Assembly (NCBI RefSeq): GCF_963675165.1 | Contig: NC_087390.1 | Span: 6,292,319 to 6,356,318 of the forward strand | Direction of reading: 5' to 3' | Length of the DNA: 64,000 bases | Source of the DNA: Halichondria panicea | Taxonomy: Eukaryota > Porifera > Demospongiae > Suberitida > Halichondriidae | In this document: positions 1 through 12,400 of the stretch, piece by piece | Position numbering within the stretch: the first letter of the stretch is position 1 | How the letters are laid out: each line of letters starts with the position of its first letter | The notes under the pieces: generated by a model | Told to the model about the DNA's origin: nothing | The model's input: the letters and a program-made list of their open reading frames with translations, nothing else | The model's database searches: none | Made by a program: the position numbers and the translations under genes

Positions 1-157
1 CCTCTATTTCACATAGTAACAGAGTGAAGTGAGCACCACATGAGATTTGGAGGGGGGAGGATTTAGGGAGTTTTACGAATTGTGGTGTTTCGGCTGAAGC
101 TGTTAGTCCATTGCCAAGTTGTCCGTACTTGCCAAAGCCCCAGCTATACACGGCCAT
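1..157 (-). CDS. RCC1-repeat protein, partial (runs off left edge)
   Basis: On the minus strand, position 157 down to 1 is one open frame beginning [17 protein letters not shown] and containing [11 protein letters not shown] further on. The blocks YSWG-GxxGQLG-G and SCGxHFTLLL are the core of an RCC1 beta-propeller blade. RCC1-type propellers act as exchange factors or protein-interaction platforms; the specific gene cannot be named from one blade. The frame opens either at an initiator ATG at 157 (good +4 G) or just after a splice acceptor, because cacacccacag lies directly upstream; I cannot decide. No stop is seen before the edge. If 157 is the start, the gene is head-to-head with spartin across ~330 bp. 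Confidence 0.65.
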   Translation of the reverse strand, partial: MAVYSWGFGKYGQLGNGLTASAETPQFVKLPKSSPLQISCGAHFTLLLCEIE

Positions 158-180
158 CTGTGGGTGTGTGTGTGTGTGGA

Positions 181-216
<36 letters not shown>

Positions 217-236
217 TGTGTGTGTGAGGGTGTGTG

Positions 237-268
<32 letters not shown>

Positions 269-488
269 GTGTGTGTGTGTGTGAGGGTGTGTGTGGTGTG
301 TGTGTGTACCTATAAAGTATTAACTAGTCTAAAAAAGTCTATAGAGAAAGTATACACAGACTCCACACAATAGAGCAACTCACCTACAACTTCAATTTTT
401 GCTGCAGAGGTAGCCCCTCCCCCCTTTTAAACAAAGTAAACAAACCACTGGATTGATTAAATAGCACCTGACTTGCCCCAGAGAAGTA
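158..488. repeat. (TG)n microsatellite and possible bidirectional promoter
   Basis: Positions ~163-308 are an interrupted (TG)n tract with gagggtg and acgtg breaks. The rest up to 488 is unique sequence upstream of the spartin ATG. No other gene is seen. A splice-donor-like ggtgag occurs on the minus strand near 381, but its phase does not fit the RCC1 exon. Confidence 0.6.
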
Positions 489-3400
489 ATGGCGACCTTA
501 CAAGCAGAGCGACCGTCCACTACACGCCATCCTCCCAGACCCAGTGCTCCTCCCAGAGCTGCCGTTAGTGTAACAGAAGTATCCACTGAAGAACTGATAG
601 CAACCAGACTAGCCCTGGGCCAGAGCTACTTCGATAAAGCCAAGCAGTGAGTTACATACAATCGTATCATACGTGTAGTACCACTGATACAATGTACACA
701 CTACAAGGAAGTATCTTACATGTAGCTATTACGATGTACAGGAGTACTCCTGCGATTGATATACCATAATTTATATGATAAAAAAAAGATAAAAAAAAAC
801 TACGTGTACGTATATGATTTAAGTAATTGACCCCACCCCCACCCCTCCCCCCAGATACATAGCGGATGCGCTTGGTGAGGATGAGAGTGGTTGTAGAATG
901 GAGGCGCTGGACTTGTACAACAAGAGCCTCACTTATCTACGGTCGGGTGTGGCCAGTCTCAGGACCAGTCTCGGAGATAGTCTCACCACAATGGCCCTCA
1001 ACGAACTCAAGGGAAAGATGGAGAGGTGTGTGTGTGGTGTGGGCGGTGTGTGTGGGTGGTGTGTGTGGGTGTGAGTTCTAGCAATTTCTTCATTTAATGT
1101 TCTGTGTGTATACACTCCACATACACAGAATGAAGAATTCAATAAAATCACGGATGGAAGTACTTTTGGAACAGGAGATTGAGGAGAGAGCGCAAACCAA
1201 AGCCAGCGCTGTAACCACCCAAACTGGTCAAACCGGTCAGACGAGTACAACTGCCGAGGCTAGCGGCAGTAGGGAGGAAACAAAGGCCGACATGTTGTTC
1301 AACACTGACAATGGTAACTAACACAGAAAGCTACGACCATGCAATGAGTAGCACTTTGATAGGTTAACAATATGGTGTGCTTAGATCAGTAATTTATTTC
1401 GTGCCCATTTACTGAAAAAAAGCGTGGGCTATAAGTGGGCGCTTTTTCCAAATCAGGCCTGTTTTCATAGCTATGTTTGAGAGGCCATAACTTGTGTTGC
1501 GAGTGTCTTTAGGTACTCATCTTGCACACACACCCTCACAGGTATAGCCCTATTTGAAGTGGACAGTCGTGATCATGTGAGACGGTACGAGGACGCAGAT
1601 GCTCTGAGTGTGTTCAAGTACCGAGAGAAGATTGAGGGACAGCCCCCTGCATTCCTGCAATGTGGGGGGTTCGTGTACCCCCTGGTGAGAGGGAAATCCC
1701 CCATCCTCAAGTCTGGGGAGAGGATGTACATGTTCCCTGAGCTGAGAGGAGAAGGTGAGTACTGTACTCCAGTACTGTACCTACATGTATATATACCACA
1801 CGGTACTGTTGGTGTTACAGTACTAGCTTTGTGTAGCTACGTGAGTGGTTGTTGGTTAGAGGTATGTGTGCCTCGAGGCGTAGCTAAAAGTAACTGTGTT
1901 GTATACTGTAGCAAGCTAAGTGGCTTGGCACTGAGTGTTGACTATAGCTAACTAATTAAGGGCCCAGTTTGCAACACTTATGAGTAGTTTTGTGTGTGCT
2001 GTGTTCACTTGTACATTGTAACTCAGCAAGCAATTAATTAGGGAGAGTCCCTGGCTAGCTTACAAGATGGGAGGGGCTATGGACATTAAAACAGCTGTAC
2101 ATATACGTATGTAGCTTACTGCGTGTGTGTATGAACCACCCACACAACATTAGCTATATCGTATTTACTGTATCATTTAGAGCACAACTCTACACCTGGT
2201 TGTAACTACGTTGTTGCACGTGCATGTTATTGTTGTTCCAGTGACTGAAGAGTCCAATTTTTTCATTTCACAATCGCAAGACTTTTTATGCCCAGTGTCT
2301 GATGTGCCATTGTACAGAATCGCTGTAGCAAAGCAGTTAGGCCCGTCAGTGGTGTAGTAGTCCTGTGGTGATACAAAGGTTTGATGATAGCCGCTCACAC
2401 TAGTTAGTATCACGCATACATTTCTAGCACTGTACAGAATGTATAATTGTTGGATTGGATTGTAAATACAGGAAACCAAACATACCGTAGCGTTCGTTGG
2501 TAGATAATTTGTGAAACACAGTGTTTTAGTTTGATCACCACCAACAGCCGAGAAGACACAGCTCTCTTTATTATTGTTGGATGTAATTAAGGCGCCGTTG
2601 CTCACTACTCCAACGCAGAGCACGAAGACTGCAATAATCAGCAAACCGATTAGTATCCCTTGAATGATCAGACAATTCCGTAGTCTGTTATTGTAACGAC
2701 CATTGTCTAGCTGTGGATAGGAAGAACCCGATAGCAGCTGATAGCTCTCCACTGATTGTGTGGACTGTACTGATACACCAGGCTCTAGATCTGCTTGTCT
2801 TGCTGCTTTGTGGCTCATTTCTGAATCTCTTTAGCTCATCTGTGTGGAGGTCTAACTTCAGCACATTCTTTGTGGCTGGGGTTTGACTCACCTTGTCCAT
2901 AATGAAAATGAAACTTTAAAACTGTTTAGGCTTTCACTGCAGGCAATTAGCAATCACTATTATTTCACTAAGGTTGCCCCTCTCCACACACACACACACG
3001 CCCACGCCACTTATGTCAGGATAGTGTGTTAAGTGTGTGTGCAGTATAGTGCTATACATTGACTACAAGAGTATATAATAGAGAAGAGAGTATCGAACGT
3101 AGGTATACTGTACATCAGATGTATGCGGAGTATAATGTGACTTCCTGTATCTGTCACAAGCTTGGAATTTGCACACTGACCAATCCAAGTGTGGGTGATG
3201 TAATCTACTTTCTAGTGTTGATTGGCTAGTGTTGTAGCAGCAATACATGTACATGCACGTAGCTTGATCGTTTGTTTCCTATAATGTTGTGGAGATGCCA
3301 CATTCACACACACAGCAATGAGCTAGCTGTCTGTGTAGCCCCTCCCACCTTGTGAGCTGGGGGAAACACCAGGGACTCCCCCTAATTATGTTTCCGTTAA

Positions 3401-6400
3401 TTGAGATGTATAGGTGTTCATTGTACACACTGTAATCTATTCATATTCTACTTAATCTGACATCTGGTTATAACTATATAGCATAGTCCAGTGCATGTTA
3501 CTAAAGAGGTGGGACTTGGGTCCGCTTCAATTTCACAATTGCAAGACTTTTCATTCCCAGAAGTTTTCTGTAGTGTGGCTGTAGCACGACAGCTGGAGCT
3601 AACACTGATGACCCTAGTGACCTCACAGCGGACGTCAGTGGTGTAGTAGTCCTGTTGGACAGTTAAATTACTAATTATGAGCACACAAATGAAAAAATAT
3701 TTAATTAAGCACTCTACTTTTATGTACGTTTTTACATTGAAATCAAGCCAAGTACAAAAGATTACGTACCTTAGCTATCGTTGATAGAGAGTTTGTGGTA
3801 CACGGTGAATTAGTGGCCTTTAACGTGACATTCCTTGAGAAGCGACAATTTGCTGTATCCTGGATACAGTTGAGGGTGGGGGGTGTTTCAACTGGGATTA
3901 TCTGGTGGCTAGCAGAGCTGTTGTTGTTGACAGGCCTGTTGTTGCCTAGCATCACTCCAACACTGAGCACTAGTACCAAGACTGCAGCAAACAGCAAAGC
4001 AATTATTATCCCTTGAATGATCAAGCAATTCCGTAGTCTATTAATACGACCATTGTCTAGCGGTAGATAGATAGCATCATTTATTCGTTGATAGCCATCA
4101 CCATTTATTCGTTGATAGTCATCACCAGACTGTACTCTTTCTACTTCAGGCTCAGCTTGTCTTTCTGCTCTGTAGCTCATCTCTGTCAAGGTCTAAAGGT
4201 CCCTTCAGCACATTCTTTGTGGCTGAGAAAACCATACAATTTTATAATGAAGCTTTAAAACTAGTTTTCATTTAATGTTTTACCCCCCCCCCTCCCTCCC
4301 TCCCCACACACACACACACATGCCACTTTGTTACGTATACGTTGTAGGAATGGTGTCTGTATAAATAGTGCTTACATCTTACATGCATTGGCTATAGTGT
4401 TGTATGAATACCTTACACGTTCACGTACGTAGCTTGATTCTCCTATAATGTTGTGGAGGTGCCCCACATACACACATAGCAGAGCTAGCTGTCTATGTAG
4501 CCCTTTGAGCTAGGGGAACACCAGGGACTCCCCCCTAATTAATTAGCCTGTATTGTGGTTAATACAGGTTTATTGTCTAATTGTACACACTATTAGACAA
4601 TAACTATTTTAACACACTATTTTAGGGCACATAGAATTCCATATGCTCTAAAATAGTGTGTACAATTAGACAATAAACCTGTATTAATTAGTTGAATGTG
4701 GCTAATGGCCGAACAGTAATCATGGTATAAGGTGAACAAAGAAAGTTACGAGTCCGGCTCAAATGTTATACAAAAACACAACATACCTTTTAAAAAAGAA
4801 GAATGGTTCTTTCCTACTTACTTACTTGACCTGACATTTGGTTATAACTAAATTGCACTGTCCACTGCATAATACTGTAGGAGTAGTCGATATCACTTCC
4901 ATCTCACAATAACAAAGGTTCTGATCCATCCCAGTATTATTGTACGGGGTGACTGTAGCACGGCAGCTGGCGTACGTCCCAGTAACCATAGTGACCTCAC
5001 AGCGGACGTCAGTGGTGTATCCCTGTTCGACATTAAAATGAGTACACTATGTTTTTAGGGTCCTAGAGTTGTCGTAATTGCTACACGTACAGTAGAGGCC
5101 AAAATAAAGTTTCTGTTTCGTTTGCGTAGTACTCTGCGTTTGTTTTGATTTCGTTGCACGCAAGCAAAACAATCGTTTTGGTGCATGTGTACTCAGGTGT
5201 GTTGACTTACACAACCCGCAGGCAATTAATTAATTAATTAAGGCAAGTGTTACATGCTGTGAGTGTAAACAACGTAACCACGACACCGCAGCGTAGTACA
5301 TGCGTGGGCGGAAACGGGCCTTCGTGTGCAATCTAGTCAGCTATCTACGGAAACGGAACAGAAACTTTATTTTGGCCTCCACTGTAGATTGGATTGTAAA
5401 TACTATATCATTTACTGGCTTGACCTTTAATGCAATTATATCACACTTGCCTTAACATTCGATGATAGAGAATTTGTTGTACACGATGCCTTACATTCGC
5501 CACTGGTTGTACGAGATGCCCAGAAGGGGCAATACGTAGCGTTACTGTAGCAGCTCGGAATGTGGATCGTGTCAGCTGGTATTACCACAGAGCTGTTAGT
5601 GTTGTTAGTGTTGTTAGTGTTGACAGGCAGAAGGAAGGTGGTGCTCAGTACACCTGCTACGATGACCAGTACTAGTACCAAGGTTGCAGCACTCACCACG
5701 AAAATTACGCAACTACGTCGTTTGTCACAACAGCCACCGCGGTTTGGCTGTGGTATCAGTGGTACGTTGGCTGGCTGTGGTCCGTTAGCTAGCTGTGGTC
5801 CGTTGGCTGGCTGTGGTCCATTGGCTGCATGTGGTCCGTTGGCTGCATGTGGTATGTTGGCTGCATGTGGTCCATTAGCTAGCTGTTGTACGTTGGCTGG
5901 CTGTTGTACGTTGGCTGCATGTGGTCCATTGGCTGCATGTGGTCCGTTGGCTGCATGTGGTCCATTAGCTAGCTGTTGTACGTTGGCTGGCTGTTGTACG
6001 TTGGCTGCATGTGGTCCATTGGCTGCATGTGGTCCATTGGCTGCATGTGGTCTGTTGGCTGCATGTGGTCCATTAGCTGCATGTGGTCCATTGGCTGCAT
6101 GTGGTACGTTGGCTGGCTGTTGTACGTTGGCTGCATGTGGTCTGTTGGCTGCATGTGGTCCATTAGCTGCATGTGGTCCATTAGCTGCATGTGGTCCATT
6201 AGCTAGCTGTTGTACTGGCTGTTGTACGTTGGCTGGCTGTTGTACGTTAGCTAGCTGTGGTACGTTGGCTGGCTGTGGAGGATTGAGAGCATTATAACCA
6301 GCTACTACCTGATAGTTGACTTGCTGATAGTTTTGTGCTTGTACTGGTAGTCTTAGAGCACCAAAAGATGCCATGTCTTTCACAATAGCTATATAGTTTT

Positions 6401-9400
6401 AACGTAGAGGTCAAATGCCTAAGATGCCATGTCTTTCACAATAGCTATATAGTTTTAACGTAGAGGTCAAATGCCTACTCAGCTGCATGGGAAACTACCT
6501 CCGGCTATATATAGTGAGTATTGCTTAATTCTGGCTTTCCATATTCCCATGCAGTCAAATATGTATTAGCAAGATTGAGTATAAATATGGTCAGTGTGCA
6601 AATTCCAAGCTTGTGACAGATACAGGAAGTCACGTTACTCTCTGCATACATCTGATGTACAGTATTCGTTGATAGTCATCACCATTTATCCTCTGATAGC
6701 CGTCACCAGACTGTACTCTTTCTACTTCAGGTTCTCCTTGTCTAGCTGCTCTGTAGCTCATCTCTGTGAGGGTCTAAACTTAAAATGTCCCATCAGCACA
6801 TTCTTTGTGGCTGAGAAAACCATACAATTTTTATAGTGAAGCTTTTAATTAAGATTAATGTTGACCTCACACACACACGTACGCGTGCGCCACTCATGTT
6901 TCGTACGTCAGGTGCATGTGTGTGTGTGTGTATAGTGCTTACATTGGCAGTGTTGTATTCATATACGTGTCACTTGTTTGGTTTCCTGTAATGTTGTTGT
7001 GTATTATTATCACACACACACACAGCAACGAGCTAGCTGTGTATGTAGCCCCTCCCACCTCAGGGACTCTCCCTAATTAATTCGCTTGCATTGCAAAGTT
7101 TATACATGTTCAGCCCAGTATACTATTGACTGTACACAATAATAATTATGTTCATGTGTGCTTGTGCACTATTTTTATGATTCATTACAGTTACACAAAT
7201 TGTCAATTTTGTCTAGCTTTCGATTGTACATGTACTTAAGTGACTGGACACCTGGTTATTTCTAAATTGCACTCTCCAGAGCATGGTGTAGATGTGTCGC
7301 TCGCGCTCAGCATATGACACTGACAATGCTTATCTCCACCATCGCTATCGCATAGAGTGGCTTTAGCACGTGCACGGCAGAATACATCGGTCTTGATCGT
7401 ACACTGAACGCTCGTGGTGTTGTAGCCCTGCAGTTTAAAGTAATAATTTATGAGTACACTGTGATCATACTTAGAGAGTTGGATTGCAAAATACCTCCTT
7501 TCTGAACAAAGCCAACTATACGTACGTATGTAGGTATATGAGAGATTGTAATAAAATTATCATACCTGAACATTCAGTGGTAGAGAATCTGTGTTACACG
7601 GAAAATTCGGAAAATTTGACCATCTTAGGAACCGACAAGATGTTGTGTTTTTGTGGCACTTATTGTGGAGCATTTCAGCCGGGATATGGTCGCCACTAGA
7701 ACTGTCGTTGTTGACAGAGCTGTTGTTGTTGTCAATGGAGTTGTTGTTATTGACAGTCAGCTGGGAGGTGCTTAGCACTGCTATTCCAGCACTGAGTACC
7801 AGGACCAAGAGTACAGTGATCACCACGGCAATTAGGTAATTACGTCGTTTGTGGTTTACACCATCACGCACCAACAGAGGTTCGTCTTCTTCTTCTCTTA
7901 CGTGGTCTTCTTCATTTATTCTTAGTTGCTCAGCTTCTGCCATTTCTAACTGTCTAGAGCTGTAGAGCTATAGAGGTCAAATGTCTCTAACGTACTCAGG
8001 GACTTGAAACTATACTATACTATACTTCAGGCTATTATGTAGTGTGAGTCTCATATATTGATGAGCCAGGGGAAACACCTGGGACTCCCACGAAAGTTAA
8101 TTTGCATTGACACCCATTGTGCGGGAAGTCACCTCATGTGCATGCATGTGCGTACTGCCTCCATACTACTATTAAACAGGGATTGAAATAACAGGTCTGC
8201 CATTTATAGTGCTCTATAGTTGTAATGTGCATGTATACTTGAATTGAAATTGTACATAGCCTTTTACGAGGTCTCATGGGGAAATTATATTTGTACTATA
8301 TTTGTACTGTGCAATGACATCATAGCTGTCCATTGTCGATCATGCAGTGACTGGTTATGTGACCATATGTGACTGGTTATTTGTGATGATATTCATAGCT
8401 GCTTAATTGTGTGTCAATGCAGTCAGTATAATTATATGCCGTATTTATTGGGTGTGAATTAACTGGCAACTGTGCAAGCACATATTTAAAATTAATTATT
8501 TAGCAGCACATGCAGTAACTTCAGAGCTAACATTATATAACATGCCTCTATCCTAATGTGCTACATGTGTTTTGTATAAGACAACTCCCTCAAATAGCAA
8601 TTCACTCCGGGCACCTAGTAACCACTATCCAGCACTTGTCATTGGTTATTAAAGTCTTGTTGTCCTTGGAGACAGCCTGCAGATTCAGATTAGCCTGGCA
8701 CCAGCACGTCACATTCATATCACCGATGTTGCCACTTCTTTGTAGAGTAGCATAAGCATGGATATACGAGTGGATAGAGTTATCTGCTTCGTATTCGCAA
8801 CGTATGTCCGTTGTGTAGTAACCCTGAATGCACGAAAGAACGATTATAAACCATCATAGAAGTAAGTGCACTCTGGTAGTAACTATAAGCTTCGAACTAC
8901 TTTGACTTAACTTTTACATAACTTACACTAATGTTATATGGGAAGGATGCCGTGGTACAAGTAAAGCCATTCGCTGTGCAGTTGGCCAAGTTTTGGTAGC
9001 AGCGATTGTAGGTAGCCATGGTATTGCTTGTAGCAATGGTAGCTGTTAGTGCTGTGACTACCAATGCTATCACTGCCACCATCACTGGGAGGAGATACTT
9101 GGACACTCGTTCCCTCAGCGATGAATCTTGGTTGTTGTTTCCATTGATCACTAACTTGCTTGTCTCATCAGTTCCCATCTTTACTATAGTAGTGTGTCTT
9201 GGAGTGGACCTTAATTTGTTAGCAGTTCTTTCACTCAGTATTTTCACTTCTCAGATATAAGTGTATTATGACTCGTGTAACTTACGTATTATATAGCCGT
9301 AAATTGCAGATTGTGTGAATTTTATAGTCTTCACTCAGACAAACCTTATGACCGGCCCGTAAAGGAAATTACTTACCTTCATTGTACGTACTCAGTGCAT

Positions 9401-12400
9401 GCACACATCCAAACAGGTGTGCCATGGTTGCCAGTTGCTAATTAAATTTACTGTAAAATAGACACAACTAAATACATATACACAATTAATCATTCTCTTG
9501 ATCTATCCTAGTAGCACCTTATATACATACTACAGTAAGTTCAGAGCTAGCATATACAACATGCCTCTATCCTAATGTGCTACAGTGTCACGGTTTTGTG
9601 TAAAACAACTCCCTCAAATAGCAATGTACTCCGGACACCTAGTGACCACTATCCAGCACTTGTCATTGGTTAGAGTTCTGTTGTACTTGGAGACAGCCCA
9701 CAGCTGCAGGGAAGCCTGGCACCAGCACTGCACATTTGCATGACCTCCCGTGCCACCTCTTTGTAGAACAGTTGAGACATGGGCATACGAGACATTATCG
9801 TTGACTGCTTCGTATTCGCAGCGTATGTCCGTATTGTAGTAATCCTGAATGCATAAAATTGACAAATAAAAATGATTATTGCTCAAAGTATGCACTCCGG
9901 TATAGTAACTATACGCTTTGAGTTTGCACTTTTATAATATATTACCGTATCCCTCGTGCGGCTACGCCTCGAGGCATAATTATGACTTACACTCATGTTA
10001 TAGTTGAAGGATGGTGTAATACAGCTACTGACATTGACTGTGCAGCTGGCCAAGTTTTGGTAGCAGCGTTTGTAGGTAGCCATGGTAATGCTTGTAGCAA
10101 CGGTAGCTGTTAGTGCTGTGACTACCAATGCTATCACTACCACCATCACTGGGAGGAGATACTTGGACACTCGTTCCCTCAGCGATGAATCTTGGTTGTT
10201 GTTTCCATTATTGATTAAGGGTGTTGTCTCATTAGTGCCCATCTTTACTAGTTAGTGTGTCTTGTAGCTTACGATCAGGCCTTGATTGTTAGCAGTTCTT
10301 CACTCAGTATTTGGTTTCACTATATTATTCACGACTCATGTGACTTTCTTGTAGTTTAAAGCCGTAATTGGAATTACTCATAGACATGTGTGGATATACT
10401 AATATATAGTTAGAGTAAAGTTTAGCGTATGGTACAAATCATGTGTTAAATGTATAGTTACTTAACAGGGCATCTGGTGATCACCAGGGTACAAGTTCCA
10501 GTGATACAGGACATTATCTTATGGCCTAATTTCTCAGGTTCAACCATATTGCAATGGCAGGAGATGTCATCAACATCTTTATGCAGTACTGCCGTCTTCA
10601 TATTCATATTGCACTTTGTATCGATGACACAGCGTACATCAGTTGTGTAGTAACCCTGACGATATTGTGTGTGTGGGGGGGGGGGGATTTTATATAGTAG
10701 TTCAGTTGTATTTTCAGTATATCTTTTTGCATGCAGCGTATAATTAATGGCTATATTTATAGTATCTCTCTGACTATACAAATACAATGCCTCCATTTGA
10801 TAAATAATCTTTGCTCTTCCAATAATAATTATACAGCTATATGCATGTATAATACATGCATGCATGCATACGTACGTAGTAGCTAGAGTACAGTATCCAC
10901 CTATAATTATATACCGTTGCATTAATGATGAGGTAGCTTGTGGCACAATTCATCCAATAGTCTAGTCCGCCACCCGGGGGGAATGAACAGCTGGCTGTCT
11001 CCTGGTGACAGCTCTCATACAATCTCCCGGGAGAGTTGATCCTCTCACTCATGCTGTTCATGGCACTCAGAAGGTGACTGGAAAGAGCTCCAAAGCTTAC
11101 AATCATAGCTAAAGTTGTCACAAATAGTATAACTGTTAGTGACGCTTGAATGATGTGACATTTGCTTCGCTTAAACTTGTTGTCACCATTATTTGGGAGT
11201 GGTGGGTTATTGCCAACTTCAGGCGCTTGTTGATAGCCACCTCTTGCTACTGCCGAGGCTCGGGGATGACAACTCTTGGAACATCCGGTTCTTCGTTTAC
11301 GATGAGGTTTGGGTTGTATAGAGGTCGTCTTTCAAGACTCATGTCAACTGTAGTATATATATATATACAGCTAGCTAGCTACTGTTAGGTTCATGCACTT
11401 TATATGATATTAATCATGTGGTTAGTGTGTACAGGGAAAGCACCATCTCACTGTTAGCTTTCATGTTGGGAACCCCTACACATGCGTAGGTCTAGCTGAA
11501 CACCTGTTGTCCTTGCATCAAAGTATAAAGTGCGTATGCGTGGGTACACGTACATTATTCTGACCAAGGTTATTCTTGTATACATGGACAAATTTGTAAT
11601 ATTATTAGTAGTATATTGCGTGTGCTTAATATATGTACAGTGCAACAACCAAAGAGAGTAGATTTTTTTTTATATTATTTTTTTTCACATTTTGTGGCAT
11701 ATCTTCTGAAGTAAAAGTGATATGATCTATTTGAGTGCAGGTACTGAAAGTTCAATTATTGGCGCTTCCATTGGACCACCACCTGTTACATCATATGACA
11801 TCATCACTATGAAATGGCTGTCTGAAGATGTGTACCTCCGAAAATATGTTAGGAATAGAAGTAGCTTATTTGTTTGAGTTAAGATCTGAAATTTATTGTG
11901 TATGTACCTGACTATATTGCTCATCTTTTGAGCTTCAACGGAAGTCTGGGCTGCTAGTAAGTTCTGAGAAATACTGAATTTTGTTGTTTTTTGGTGGCAA
12001 ATATGTTAGGAATACAACTTTTGATTTTATGCTAGTTAAGGTCTGATTTTTGAGGAGCATGTACTACAATAGCATAGAATTCATCTGTACTAACTTACAG
12101 GAGCTAGACAAGTCTCATCTTTGCTAGAGCGGCCCTTCTTGTCAAAAATGGTGATTTTGCTCCGTTTTGCTACTTTTGCTGACGTATGCAATGATATTCA
12201 TTGATTTGTGACATCACAAATCATCTTGTTGTTATTTGCTACATCCAAAGGTCATGTGATGTCTACCTGCAAATACACAGTTGGTGTTGGTCATTCTGTG
12301 TCACAGGGGCGTGGTAATTGAGCTTACTACGTAGCCAAATCGCCCCAAAAGTCATAAAAAGCACTGTTTTTGACAGGATGGGCCGCTCTAGCAAAGAAGA

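Noticed and set aside
82-373. Val-Cys-rich frames on the plus strand
   Set aside because: Translation of the (TG)n tract; the minus-strand RCC1 repeat explains the unique part.
365-400. Splice-donor-like site on the minus strand that could be an RCC1 upstream exon
   Set aside because: Joining it to the exon at 157 gives the wrong phase and an early stop.
5560-6297. A 245-codon plus-strand frame (CGPLAACGPLA repeats)
   Set aside because: Antisense of the A3 18-bp coding repeat; the minus frame has the membrane span, head cysteines and family homology.
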